DNA from: Hyaloperonospora brassicae
Taxonomy: Eukaryota > Oomycota > Peronosporomycetes > Peronosporales > Peronosporaceae
DNA: 64,000 bases
Direction of reading: 5' to 3'
Assembly: GCA_947650285.1 (NCBI GenBank)
Contig: CANTFL010000386.1
Coordinates: 1 to 64,000, forward strand
The notes beneath the pieces are model-generated. The model was not told the DNA's origin. It saw only the letters and a program-made list of their open reading frames with translations, and did not search any database. Of the stretch, positions 23,148 to 34,569 are shown piece by piece. A program made the position numbers and the translations under genes. Position 1 is the first letter of the stretch, and each line of letters starts with the position of its first letter.

Positions 23148-23329
23148 TTACGGAATGAGGAATACTTTTTCACTCCATCGATGGTCATCAAGTTCCGCGA
23201 CGTGCGTTCAGGGGTTGTTCGAATGCAGTTAGGATAAAAAGTAAATACATTGACTGTACCTTGGCCTTGCCCAATCCTACCACCAGTAGAGCAGAAGGTA
23301 TGATATAGTCTTGTTTTAGCGAAGCAGTG

Positions 23330-25630
23330 GTGTCTTGGTATACACACGCCGTCTTTGCGGTCATCGTGCGACATACATGTCTACACTATCTTCGTGATAC
23401 GCCCGTTCTCAGAGCTCACCGCAAACTTTGTCGAGACGTATTTGTACAACCAATCAGTCAGCCTTCATCCTACCGCAGCAAACAGCTTACATTCAGCACA
23501 CTCTCATCGATCAAACATCTTTCTCGATGTGCGAAACGCAAGTGCGGTCATGCTGGGGGTACTCTGCAGTCGTGGTTATCCTCGTGCCTTTCCAAATCGA
23601 AAGCCTACATTCTCAGCTCTATTGTAGATAAAAAATCGAAGCCACCAAGAGAATCAGTAGTTTTGAGCTTGCAGCGTGCTCGACAATAAGGTCCTCCTAA
23701 CTAGTTTTTGTCTCTTTGAGAGACAACAGACTGTATCAGCTTGGATATCAATGTCAATGCAGCTTGCAGTTAGCGCTTATTCGATCAATAGTGCGGTCTC
23801 TAGAGCATAAGAAGACCACAACAAAGGCCACGTCCGTAGATCCATTTCCACTCCGCATCAAGCAATGTGACACTGGAAATAGTGGGACAAGCGGCAATAA
23901 CAAGTTCAAGGGCCGACGGAATTCAAGGGATCAACAGCAGCAGCTTACCAACTCGGATGCTTTCAATGAGAAGCTACGTTACGAAGAGCATTCGCTGTTG
24001 CGCTCCTTGCTCAATCTTGTGCTTATATGCCTTATTGCTTGTTGGCGGTTGTGCTTGGTGGGTGCCATTGCTAGTGAAGATGCCCTGTGTCGTATATCTC
24101 TGTCGTCTCCTGCTTCGACTTGATCAACGTGCAGCAGACAGGGCAAAAAAGTATCTAAGCCTGCTGCTGGGCATTGTTTCTTGTAGAAAAGCGTGAATGC
24201 CCAATACAGACGTGGCGGAACAAACACACGTTTGGCTCGCGTTGCTGTAAGCGACAGGATTTTGAGCAAGATGACGCGTAGCATGGATACACCAGCGCTC
24301 GTAGAATGATCGCGGCAAGTTACATGTGTCCGTATGAGTAGGATTGATAGAAGGCTCAAAAGAAAGAGGCACTAGCGCTTTTGGACTTGACAGATGCCTT
24401 GGGTCTGTTGGTGGAATAGATGTGCTCGATTGTCATGGAAAACTACCAGTCGATGAGCAGCTGTTCGAGCGATTGCAAATTTGCTCGTTGACGGCTTTTT
24501 CACATGGTGCAACATCAAGAAGAAAGTGTAGATCGACTCGTATATGAGCCGACCCGAATCGATGCAAATTTGTCCAGCGAACATTTTCTTACTTCCTAGC
24601 AACACGTCAGACGGCCATTTCAATCGATGAAGATGGCTTATAGCACGTGAAATCGTCCCGTGTCTGCAACAAGCGGTGCATTCGAGAATAACGGGCTATA
24701 CTAGCATAGGTTGCGAATATCCTCATTGCGCGTGCCGATACTGAAGCGCTTGAAGACGTTTTCGACATGCAAACGGCCGCTCTGGAACATGTTGAAGTCC
24801 GCACATGGCAACTCGTTGATCGACATACTCGAGCTATTGAACAGGTACTTGAGGACTGCGAATAAAAGTCATGGCAAGTCGAATTGGAGGGCGTACATGT
24901 GATGCTAGCTCGTTGTGCGAGGAAAAAACAAGCGCAATAACTGCTGCAACAGAAAACACAAATCGAGACATGTCCGTGAGTGAATATCTGGTGGGATCTC
25001 AAGCCTGAGAAGATCAGACTTTCTCCGGAGGGTCTGCACGAAGCTAGACACTCGCTGGAGCCACATACCGCGTAGATGGATAGCCTATTGAACATTACAA
25101 GCTGCGCGCATAATCTGCATAATGGACGCGGCCAATCGATCATAGTGCAGCTGAAGTGATCTTGATGGCAGTATCAGCAAAGGGAAAGTCAACTGAACGC
25201 TGGTAGATGCCGTAACGGGTCCAGTGGCTGTTGATTGCTATCATGATAGTGTACGCCAGCACATTGCTCATTCATGGCGTGGAGGCCGTGTTGCAGGACA
25301 AGCTATGAAGTTCATGAACAACGATAGCAAACCGGTAGGAATGAGCGCGTCGGTGCGGAGCTGGTGTAATTGCTGGTCATTGAGCTCTGAAGTCTCTGCG
25401 GTGTACAAGTCGAGCTCGTCTAGGGGTGAAGGTGGGCATGGCAATGAATGTCCATCTCTGATGGTTGCTAACCTTGCCGAACATAGTCGACGAGACGTCG
25501 AGGCAGGACACCTGGACAAGGAAAAAGGGACCAGTGAGACGAAACGTTTGGCAGTCATGAAATCGTCGTGGACTTTGGTGATATGGGGCCGAAGATGGAC
25601 CTTCGGCAAGCGGGGGAACGAAGCACTTGA
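23330..25630 (+). pseudogene. Decayed coding remnant shared with 60192-62515
   Basis: Plus-strand frames show protein-like stretches broken by stops: a DQQQQ-bearing hydrophilic stretch and a hydrophobic LLRSLLNLVLICLIACW segment near 24000, then a helical EDVFDMQTAALEHVEVRTWQ segment near 24750. The stops after the helical segment occur at the same places in the paralogous copy, so the sequence was already non-coding before the duplication, or these are spliced exons. I recognise no family. Minus-strand ORFs here (24607-25143, 25268-25636) are cysteine/serine-rich and look like antisense by-products. Confidence 0.4.
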
Positions 25631-26410
25631 GCTCATAACCTATGCAACCAAGACGTCAAAACACGTCTTGGTCACGAGTGCAGCTCCCATAGGGATGATC
25701 GAGTAGACGCATGAGTTGAAGCAGCAGATGGAAGAGTACGTGTAAAGGTTGGGCCGGATATAAGTGCTGATTGCACCATCGAACGCGAGCGAGAGAATGA
25801 CCGCGTGCTAACCTATAGATGCGTACCACAGCTCAGACTGGGGTCACGAACGACCAGCGCAAAGCTGCGGTGGTCGATGTGACGAAGTCAGCGGAAGCGA
25901 GTGCCGGCGTCATCAGTTGTAACAAAAAACTGTCGTTTGAGCTTATAGGTGACGCAGCACTTGATGTTACCTCGTCACAGTTGGATCCCGTGGGACTTGC
26001 GGCATGATTGGCGTTCGTGGCCGTCTTCTTTTTGCCCAAAACCTCGTCACAACGAGCGATCGCACGGTCCTGTTGACGTGAATGGAACGAGGCTTGGTGC
26101 TGGTGCCACACGATAGCTTGAGCTACGATAACGGTATGAACGTTACTGCCACGTAGACGATTGAGAGTTGGTAGCTACGATTAAGTCGATGCGGCGGGGC
26201 AATTTTTTCTAGTGGCCACGACAATGACGAGGACAAAATCGACTCCAAACATTGGCCTTCCATGTAAACAGGAAAAGGGCGACCAGCATAGCATCGATGA
26301 AGGACTTTTCTCATCCGCTCTGTGTGCCCAAATCGTTTGGATCGGACGAAAAGTAGGGAAAAGCTTGCCTTCTGTATGAGTGGTCGCGATGCTAACCTGT
26401 AGCCATGGCC
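25631..26410. other. Intergenic, small uncertain ORFs only
   Basis: An ORF of 62 codons (25819-26007) and an antisense one of 92 codons are present. Neither shows a family motif or an Inr. Nothing else was seen before the ADAT3-like promoter. Confidence 0.45.
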
Positions 26411-26412
26411 AA

Positions 26413-26462
26413 GCGATTGGGATTGGCTATTGGTACTTTGCGCTTACTTTCCTCATCACGCA
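26413..26462 (+). promoter_or_regulatory. Core promoter of the ADAT3-like gene
   Basis: Three ATTGG (inverted CCAAT) motifs lie in GCGATTGGGATTGGCTATTGG at about 26413-26433. They are followed by an Inr-like TCCTCATCACGCAGACA at 26450-26466. This places transcription initiation just before the ATG at 26473 and argues against the upstream in-frame ATG at 26380. Confidence 0.5.
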
Positions 26463-26472
26463 GACAATCGCG

Positions 26473-27474
26473 ATGGAGCTCGTGGAAATCGCAGCGTCAA
26501 ATGGCGATGAGCTGGTGCAAGCGGAAGCCCAGCAGCGATTCGTAGCGCTAGAATTTCCTGCTCATTATGGGTCCAACGTCATGCAGCACCTGGCTGCGAC
26601 GTTCCAGCCGCTCACTTCGCTCGGGTTCGCGCACTTGAAGCGCCTGAAAAAGCATCCGAAAGCTTCGAAGACGCTCGTGGCACTTGTTTGTCCATTAGAT
26701 TCGACGTTTACTTATGACGTTGGCTGCGCAAAGGCCTCACCAAATGTGCAGGAATTAGAGACGCTGTTTCAAGGTCGTCTCACGGCCGTCGACGCGCTGA
26801 AAAACGCACCACGCAGTCGTGTCCTTTTCGAGAAACACTCGAAGAACTGGCCGCTGGTTTTCCACGCCAGTGTCCATGACGTTGCAGCGTCGCTAACCAT
26901 TGAGAAGGAGGAAATGCGCAGGATGCTGGAACACTTGAGAGCAGCAGTGGAGGATGGAAAAACGATGACGGCAAAGAGACACAAGGCACTGACTTGTGCG
27001 TGGGTGTGTGTGGTTGTCGACCCTCTTCTGGACAAGCACGTGGCGACGTCGAACGTGTGCGACAAGATGTCGGTAAAGTATGCGTTCGAGCCGCTGTATC
27101 ATCCAGTGATGGTAGCAATTGACGCCGTTGCAGGACGTGATCGACGACGAGAAGGTCCAATGAAGGACGAGATGGGTCACCAAAAGAAGCAAAAGAAGAG
27201 CCACGAGAGGGACGAGACCGCGCAGTGCGAGGGGGACAAGGGGGACATGAAGCATAGTGAATCTTACTTGTGCACGGGGTATGACGTGTATCTTGACTGC
27301 GAACCGTGTGCTATGTGCGCCATGGCGTTGGTACACAGTCGCGCTCGACGTGTCATATTCGATCGCGATAATCCTGGCGACGGCGTGCTCGTGAGTTCGT
27401 TCAAGCTGCATACCATAACTTCGCTGAATCATCACTATCGTGTTTTTCGATCGAAAGCAATGTCTGGATCGTAG
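26473..27474 (+). CDS. ADAT3: ADAT3/Tad3-like subunit of tRNA A34 deaminase
   Basis: A 333-residue protein whose C-terminal half is a cytidine/deoxycytidylate-deaminase fold. It has HPVMVAID at residues 210-217 and EPCAMCAMALVHSR from residue 277 (PCxxC at 278-282). His210 and the two cysteines are zinc ligands. The catalytic Glu of the HAE motif is Val, the hallmark of the inactive ADAT3/Tad3 partner that pairs with ADAT2 to make inosine at tRNA position 34. The N-terminal domain matches the long extension of Tad3 proteins. A lysine/glutamate-rich insert (about residues 220-265) lies between the two zinc motifs. Start chosen at 26473 because an Inr-like element overlaps the longer N-terminal frame from 26380. 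No intron is seen. Strong family call; length is in the expected range. Confidence 0.88.
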   Translation: MELVEIAASNGDELVQAEAQQRFVALEFPAHYGSNVMQHLAATFQPLTSLGFAHLKRLKKHPKASKTLVALVCPLDSTFTYDVGCAKASPNVQELETLFQGRLTAVDALKNAPRSRVLFEKHSKNWPLVFHASVHDVAASLTIEKEEMRRMLEHLRAAVEDGKTMTAKRHKALTCAWVCVVVDPLLDKHVATSNVCDKMSVKYAFEPLYHPVMVAIDAVAGRDRRREGPMKDEMGHQKKQKKSHERDETAQCEGDKGDMKHSESYLCTGYDVYLDCEPCAMCAMALVHSRARRVIFDRDNPGDGVLVSSFKLHTITSLNHHYRVFRSKAMSGS

Positions 27475-28972
27475 GCCACTTACAGGCTTCATGATAATCG
27501 GTACCGAACGTGTAGTGCGAGCCACGCACGACAAGAGCAGTGGACGAGACTAGAAGGGCTGTGTTGTTAATCAAGCTGAAGCGAATAATGGACTAATGGG
27601 TGCTGCTATTTAGACAAACGAAAAGTCTTGGCTGCAGAATGTTCGTCCATAACCTCGAGTATTGGCATGAGTTCGATAAAGATCGGACGACATCTCCTTG
27701 TCGGTGCAGCACTGTCATGGTTCGCTCCGGCTAATTTGGTGGCATTGTATTTTCGGCCTAGCCGGGCACTGTTAGGCGCACCTTTCTCATACGGCTCTTC
27801 CTGGCCGAGCATCGTCGATAAGGTGATTGAAAAAGTGGAGACATCATGCGGTCTCTGCATTCCTCATCGCTACTATCGCCCAGAGCAAGTCACCACAAAT
27901 TGGCATAAAGCCTCGGAGCTCTGTAAGCTCTTGGTCATCCAGGAGACGCTGAATCAGCTGCTGTACCTACGTCGATCTGCAGCGTTCGGTACTTCTGTGT
28001 GCGACGCTTCGTCGCTCGAAGTCAGAGCGCTTCCTGGACCCCAGCTCCGCGACAGAACAGCACAACGAGATCGAGAGAGTAACACGATAGCCGCATTTGG
28101 GTTTCTGGAACACGTAGCGGTTTAATTAACGCAACGATTCTAGACTAGAAACAAACAGGAACAATATACCGCCATCGCATACATGTCTCAACCACGTCGA
28201 TCCAGCTGCGCTTGTACTGCCGTAAGAGAACGATTTGCACTTGAATGTTGCGCTCGACTACCATCGGACCAGCAGTGGAAGTGTCCCGCAATTTACTAAG
28301 ATGCCTGATACAACATGCCAGTCCTCACGAGAGCAATGTTGCAGCAAGACCACGAGCAAGCACACTAGCCGCGGCACTTGCAAACTCGTGACGATGTGAA
28401 GCGTTGCTCCACGTCTGCATCGAAAATCAGGAGCGGCACTAATGAAAGCGGATTCACTCAGGCGATGCTCAAGTCCTGTGACTCAGTGATGTTGCGAAGC
28501 AAAAGTAAAGCGTTCATTGGTCTTCGTGCGATGCGCTAATGCTGCTGCTCCTCACTTCCTTGACAACATTGTCAGAGACGTCTCCCGGAAGCACTTTATC
28601 ACGCACACACCCATTCGTCAGGTGGTGTCTATCCGTCAACGCAGTCCTGGCTGAAAAATGAGACTGAGCTTTGATGGCAGTTGCGCGATATGCTTTCTAC
28701 TCGCACGCGCTTTCCACACGCCGATACATCGTGAGTGCTAAGCAGAGTAGCTGCAAGCAATTTGCCACTCGATGATTACGTTGCCATAGTCGCACCACTA
28801 CGAATCGAACAGTCCTGACCCACCTTCATCATCTTCTGTGAAACTCTTGCCCTGTTTGTCGCCCGAATCACGGCCAGACTTGTCATGTTTCGATGGGGTT
28901 ATGACGGATGCCACAGTGCGCATTCGATGAGGAACGAGACTGGAAGTGCAGTTCTTGGTAGCTCTCGCCAAA
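27475..28972. other. Intergenic region with one doubtful ORF
   Basis: A plus-strand frame at 27667-28125 (152 codons from an ATG) has a hydrophobic N-terminal stretch (HLLVGAALSWFAPANLVAL) and no recognised domain. An 84-codon frame lies opposite it. Neither is supported by promoter or homology. From 28126 to 28972 no coding signal was seen apart from the 3' end of the GTPase gene's surroundings. Confidence 0.35.
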
Positions 28973-29985
28973 TCATAACGATAATGCTGCGCTTTTGACA
29001 ACTTCAGGTCGCGACTCAATGGCGTCCAGGGTAAAGTTGCCAAATGCTCCTCGGCGAAATTCGTGCAGCAAGAATTGTGCGGCTAAACGATCTTGTTCGT
29101 CGGGTTCCTTTCCCAACGCGCCGCAACGCTTATAAACCAACTTGAACAGCTCGCCGACGTCGTCCATCGGGCCTGGAAGCTTTAGTGCGTCTACATATCG
29201 CGTCGACCGCATCTGATTCAGCTGGTAGAGCATATAGTCTGCAATCAACTCGGTGCCGACAACTTCGTCTTTGATCGCTCCCGTGAGCGCCAGCCTCATT
29301 CCAGTCTCGGCCGATGAAATATTCGGCAACATCACACCAGGCGTGTCCACTACAAACACCGCTGGCTTGTCATTCACCTGCACGAAACAACCATGTCATC
29401 ACCCCATCAAACTTGGCATTTGCGTGACCAATGAAGCATACGCACCTTTATGATGTCGTTGCGGACAGTAACACCAGGCGTTGGTCCAACATTGGCTCGC
29501 TTCCGACCTTTTGCCAGTTTGTGGGAGTTCGAAAGACGTCGGAACTCATTGATGAGCGAGGATTTGCCCACGTTAGGAATGCCGACCACCATGACCATCG
29601 ATCCCGCTGTGCTCTTGAACTGGGCCTGGCTGTGCTTATTGCACCATTGCAAAATGGCCTGAAGCCGTTTGCCCTTGGCCACGGACGTGAAGAGACAGTC
29701 AGTGCCCAATCCTAGCTCGTACCTGCACTGCCTCTCCACTCGCTGCTGCATATTCGAGTTTGCCAGGTCGCTCTTGTTGAACACGACCAGACGAGGCTTA
29801 GACTGACCAAAAGCTTCTTCTAGGACGGGGTTGGCCGAACTCCAGGGGATGCGAGCGTCGCGCACCTCAATCAGCACGTCGACTGCGTCCATTTGAGCCA
29901 CCATTTGACGCCTAGCAAGCGCCATGTGACCTGGAAACCAGTTGACTTTAGCAGGGTACAGAAACTTGGACCGGAATGCGCTCAT
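28973..29985 (-). CDS. MTG1: MTG1/YlqF-type circularly permuted GTPase, one intron
   Basis: Exons (minus strand): 29446-29985 and 28973-29377, with a 68-bp GTGCGT..GCAG intron at 29378-29445, phase 0, giving 314 residues. The motif order is permuted as in YlqF/RbgA/MTG1. NWFPGHM lies at residues 15-21, NKSD (G4) at 70-73, SVAKG (G5) near 101, the P-loop GIPNVGKSS (G1) at 135-143, GPTPGVT (G2) at 167-173, and DTPG (G3) at 191-194. Members bind the large ribosomal subunit late in assembly. A eukaryotic protein of this length is usually the mitochondrial MTG1. An in-frame ATG at 30075 would add 30 residues and could be part of a targeting sequence, so the start is not settled. Confidence 0.92.
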
Positions 29986-30837
29986 CGTCGGCACAGGAGG
30001 GGGGGGCACTGCAATGCAGACAGAACAAGGTCTCAATTGTGTCGTGACGTACGCACCACTCACGAAGACGAACAATGATTGGTCAGGAGCTCAAGAAAAC
30101 GGTGCCGGATGGGTGGAAGCAGAAAAAGGCTAGTGTACTTCAACCTACCGACCTTCCGAGCTCCGTTACTCGATTGGAAAGCAGCTCGACGCTGACGCTC
30201 TCGATGCCATAACAATGGTACAGCGCGCATCAGTAAGACCTGGCCAGTGCGACAGATGGACCAGTAGATCGCATGTGCTGGTGAAATCACATCCACCGCT
30301 GAATGCCTCATAGTTGTGCATCGTCGATTTTATTATCGGGTATCGCGCGAAAGTTCACGTTGGTGTCTTTCTCCAAGACGCAAGCAGCACTGCCTGAGCT
30401 GTTCGTGACTACAAGACTTTCACTCGCACATACGAATGGATGAGTGAGAATGGGAAGGACGCGCACAGCAACTCGGCAGGATCGGTTGGTGCACCTCAAG
30501 TTGCTAACAATCACACTGGTGAAGAAGACACATTGAGAGCTATTGCAATGGCTGCAAGAACGAAGCAAATTTGTTGTTGCGTCATCGAATGGCGACGTCA
30601 GATAGCGCTGTGAAAAAAAGTGTCATGGGGAGTATCAAGATTGTGCTCCCAAAGTTATTTGCGTCCTGCTACTTTATTACCAATCAGAAGAGTTGTGGAC
30701 ACGGAGAAACTGACAATTCATTGGTGTCGTGTTTGGTCCGGTACGTCCACACTGAAGCAGTCATTGGCTGATGAGATTTGATTCGATTTGGTCAGACCAA
30801 AACAAATTCAGAAAGCAAAACAGCGCTATTGTCAAAA
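29986..30837. other. Intergenic region between divergent MTG1 and LRRC40-like genes
   Basis: The two genes face away from each other. No ORF here has protein-like features. No clear Inr was found for the LRRC40-like gene. Confidence 0.5.
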
Positions 30838-33489
30838 ATGACGTCGAAATTTGCCGCGAAGAGACGCTCCATGGCGTCTCCTGCCGCGGCTGCTGCTGCT
30901 GCTCCAGGCACCGCAATAGCTCGCACCTTGCGTATGGCACGTCAATCTGGAAGTCTAAACTTGTCTTCGCGCGACTTGGTATCTTTCCCTGACGAAGTGT
31001 TCCGCCTCTACGAGCAATTGGACGACGACGAACGCAGTTGGGAGTGCGCCGTTCTCCGTAAATTGGACCTGAGGTGATCGACACTTTTTTTTGCATTTTT
31101 GACAGTTTGATCAGCTTTACCAGTGTGTGCTCTATGACAGCTACAATGACATTGCAGAGATCCCGAGTCAAGTAGAGACGCTCAAGTACCTCATGAACTT
31201 CAAGATGCGCCACAATCACTTGCGACAAGTGCCATTAGCGATGTGGCAAGTGGGAACACTTACGCTCCTCGATCTTAGCAAGTAGGACGCTGCCGATTCG
31301 TGTTGAAATTGGTGGTCAACAACTAACACGGTCTACATATGTTTTGCATTTGGTCAGCAATGAATTGGACGGATGCTTGCCGGAAGAATTGGGCAAGTTG
31401 CACAACCTGAGAGAGCTAGGGCTGGAAGGGAACAAACTGACGCAGTTGCCCGATGCTCTTGGTGATTTGGTTCACTTGGAGGTGTTACGGGTGGAGAACA
31501 ATTGTTTGACGATGTTACCTTCGACAATTGGTCGTCTTCAAAGTCTGAAAACGTTCTCGGCATACGCAAACCAAATTACGGAGCTGCCGTTATCGTTTGG
31601 TGAGCTCACGAATCTGCTGACGTTAGATCTGAAGAAGAATTGTTTGGTCACTACGCATGACGCTTTTTGCAAGCTGGCATCGGTCAAGTATATCGATCTG
31701 CGTCAGAACAAACTGACATTGTTTCCGACGCTTCCGGAGAACAATGCGTGCTTAGATCAGCTTTTTCTGGGTTTCAACATGCTGCACGAGATTCCAGGGC
31801 ATGTTGTCTTGAGTGTGATGGAGTCGCTCACGGTACTCGATGTGCGTGACAACAAACTACAACGGTTGTCGGACAGAATTCCTCAGTTATACAAGCTGAA
31901 GACACTGGACGTCAGCAATAACGATCTGCACGATTTGCCAGCAGGATTAGGCTATTTGAAGCACCTCGATCATCTGCTCGTTGAGGGAAACCCTCTGCGC
32001 TCGATTCGAAGATCCGTCATTTCATCAGGTACTGAGCCGCTCAAAAAGTACTTGCGCACTCGCGGTGGACCGCCGATAGGAGTCGATGCGTTTGAGGAGG
32101 AGGTGGACGAGTTTACAATACGACAAAGAGAAACAAAGCTAGATGAACCCATGCCTGAGGAAGCACCTCAAGAAGACGAATATCGATTTCGCGACGCTGC
32201 CGCATCGGGTAGTTTACAGCTCGTTGACATGAACCTCCAGCACCTGCCCAGACAACTTCACGCCACGGGAAAGTATCATTTTGGGAAATCTCTGCACCAG
32301 CTCGATCTTTCCAAGAACTGGCTGCAGGAGCTTCCTGCAGCAATCGGTGATCTGACGTCCCTTCATACGCTCACTGCGGTGCAATGTGGATTGAAGTCAG
32401 TTCATCCTTCTATCGCGGTGCTGCCGAGTCTGAAACACTTGCGACTCAGCAAAAACTCGCTGACAACAGATGTTGTGAATGCTATGCTAGCCTCGGGTAC
32501 TCATGGTAAATCCGTGTCTCTTACAGAGCTGGACCTCCGCAACAATTTGTTGACAGATATTCCGCAAAACCTGCAGGAGTTGAAATCTATCGACACCCTC
32601 GTTCTCTCATTCAACCGTCTGCGAGTGTTAGATGGGTTTCCATGGTCCACAATGCACCAGCTGTCTGTGCTAAGCGTTGCTGACAATCGTGTAAGTAATG
32701 TGCCAAAGTAGCGGTCTGCAATGCCATAGTCATGCTAAATCATGCTGTTGCGTGACTCGTGCAGTTGGAGTCGTGCGGGACTGTTTACCAAGTGCCGAAG
32801 TTGACGTCGCTCTCTTTGGAAAATAACGAGCTGCGCCAGGTACGAAAATTCTCAGTTGCTTTTGGTTCTACGAATGTTAACATCACGTGCGCTTATCTGT
32901 TGAATAGATTCCTGCAGAGCTTGCACTTTGCGAGAACCTTCGCGCCCTCTACCTTGCTGGTAATCCACAGCGCGGAATTCGGGCTCACATTCTGAACAGC
33001 GGCACCGAAGCCGTATTGAAGTACCTGCGTAGCAGGCTTCCTTCCGACGTTCCGCCGCTTGTCGTTGGTCAGGAGACACTTCGCTCTGTCAATGGTGCAA
33101 AAAGCTCGAGCTGTGTCAACCAGAACGCCGAAGGAATGGTTGACCAACCTGCAGTCGCAAGTACACCGAACACGCTTGAGCCAAAGCGACGTTGTGTCGA
33201 TTCGTCAACGTCATCGTCGCGGCCACTGATCCCAGCAACTCCAGGCACTGACAAATCATCGTTCAAGCCACCTCCTACACCTACACCTACTGAAGGCGCG
33301 GCTGAAACAATGGCTTCGTCCGCCGCCGACGAAGTCCTAGCTGAGCTGAACGCTAAAATCCAAAAACTGGAGCAGCAGCTGGACGATTTCGCTGTTACAG
33401 CGGCGAAGCGCTTTGCACTGAAGAAGGACTTGGCTATGACACGATCGCTGAAAATTCGTCACATGCGCAAGATTGGTCAGAAGACCTGA
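30838..33489 (+). CDS. LRRC40-like leucine-rich repeat protein, five exons
   Basis: Exons 30838-31073, 31141-31281, 31358-32690, 32765-32839 and 32908-33489, with GT..AG introns of 67, 76, 74 and 68 bp, encode 788 residues. All junctions keep frame, and two fall inside LRR units, restoring LDLS-type repeats (KLDLSYNDI, LDLSNNEL). Repeats of the LxxLxLxxNxLxxLP type fill about residues 70-330 and 430-625, separated by an acidic linker (EEVDEF...PQEDEYRF). The end of the LRR array, SGTEAVLKYLRSRLPSD, is typical of LRRC40 proteins. About 150 further residues are Ser/Thr/Pro-rich, followed by a short coiled coil (ELNAKIQKLEQQLDDF) and a basic tail. LRRC40 function is poorly known, and a scaffold role is only inference. 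Animal LRRC40 lacks this tail, as far as I recall. Confidence 0.87.
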
Positions 33490-34569
33490 ATGCACAGCCA
33501 ACGTGACATCGTTTCGTGCCGTACGTGCATTGTTGTCATGGAGATAAGCTGTCGCTTTTGATGCGAATACGTAACGCTGTGATTGATGAATTGTCGAGCA
33601 AATTGAAGTGCAGTAATTCGACGGTGTACATGCGACCATCCTCTTGTTTCCCTTAGCAGTCACAGACGCACTATAGTCCAGAAGTGATCGAGCTTGGTAT
33701 GCGACGACTCAGCTTGAATGGGATATGTGGGGTTTGTTCTGCACACAAAGTGAGTGATTCAACCAGCATCCAGCCGGTTGAATCATTTGACGCATTGCTA
33801 AGTCGAGGTCATCGCGGCCATGCTCAGAAGCAGCCCACGAGCTGTCGGAAACGATACTAGTGGTAGTCCGTCAGAAGTCAGCTGAAGCGTTGGTATGCAA
33901 CACGGTTCGTTCACAAAGAGACTGACGCGTCGTACTCCTCCTGCATGCTGCTACAACCAGACACCGTCCGTTATAAAAAACATGGCTCCACCAGCCAGGT
34001 TTTGTTTCGGTTCGTTAGCACCCGATGCACTTGGGCATGGAGCAAATCAGTATACGAAAACTGGCCCCGGCTCCGTAACGGTTGCTGTGTGGTTGCTGTC
34101 GCTTTGTCAGCTTTGGTTCGCCTCGCACAAAGGGCAGTCACGACGAAAGGACTGAAAAGGTCGACCGATAGTGGGGTGTCGTGTTAGCTCTTGCAGGCAC
34201 GAATGCAACATCAGGCCTGCCTGTCGAAGCGGTTGACGAAGTACGATTGCATTCGTTGTACTGGGACAAAACATGTGGGCAATTGTTTGACCAAGTCTAC
34301 TTTGTGACGGATTTGCAAGTCTAACGGCATTCACTTTGGTCAATCGAGGTTGAGCCCCTGCGAATGGTCGTTCAGGATTTCTCGTTTGATCTTCATACGT
34401 TCTCACAAACAGATTGGAGCTCGTAAATTCTCAGTGTGTTGGATCGATGCTCAGGACTGTTGCCGAGTTCATACACTGCACTTGCTTATCTAACACGCAG
34501 CTCGGACAAGGTGTATGCAGGAGTTAACGAGCCGAATTCCGAAAGCTCATGCTCTGCTGCAACAGGTTC
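33490..34569. other. Intergenic, possibly decayed coding DNA
   Basis: Two overlapping plus-strand frames at 33895-34187 (86 and 80 codons) have ordinary amino-acid composition but no motif. Nothing else is recognisable. Confidence 0.35.

Larger units (their letters stand above)
20715..25630. repeat. Segmental duplication, copy A
   Basis: Collinear with 57070-62515. Anchors include TCGGAGTGCTGCTAGCG (20757 / 57113), the effector gene (22274 / 57835), ATAAAAAGTAAATACATTGA (23236 / 58828), GTCTACACTATCT (23379 / 60260), and TCTAGGGGTGAAGGTGGGCA (25418 / 62314). After removing the insertion specific to each copy (21406-22099 here, 58915-60191 there), both are about 4.2 kb. Identity looks high in the 3' half and lower in the effector gene. 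Confidence 0.92.

Noticed and set aside
24607..25143. 178-codon Cys/Ser-rich minus-strand ORF, also present in copy B
   Set aside because: It looks like a small-cysteine protein but is antisense to a helical plus-strand remnant; copy B splits it, and no signal peptide or start context supports it.
26893..27534. 213-codon minus-strand ORF
   Set aside because: Antisense to the ADAT3-like gene, which has clear family motifs on the plus strand.
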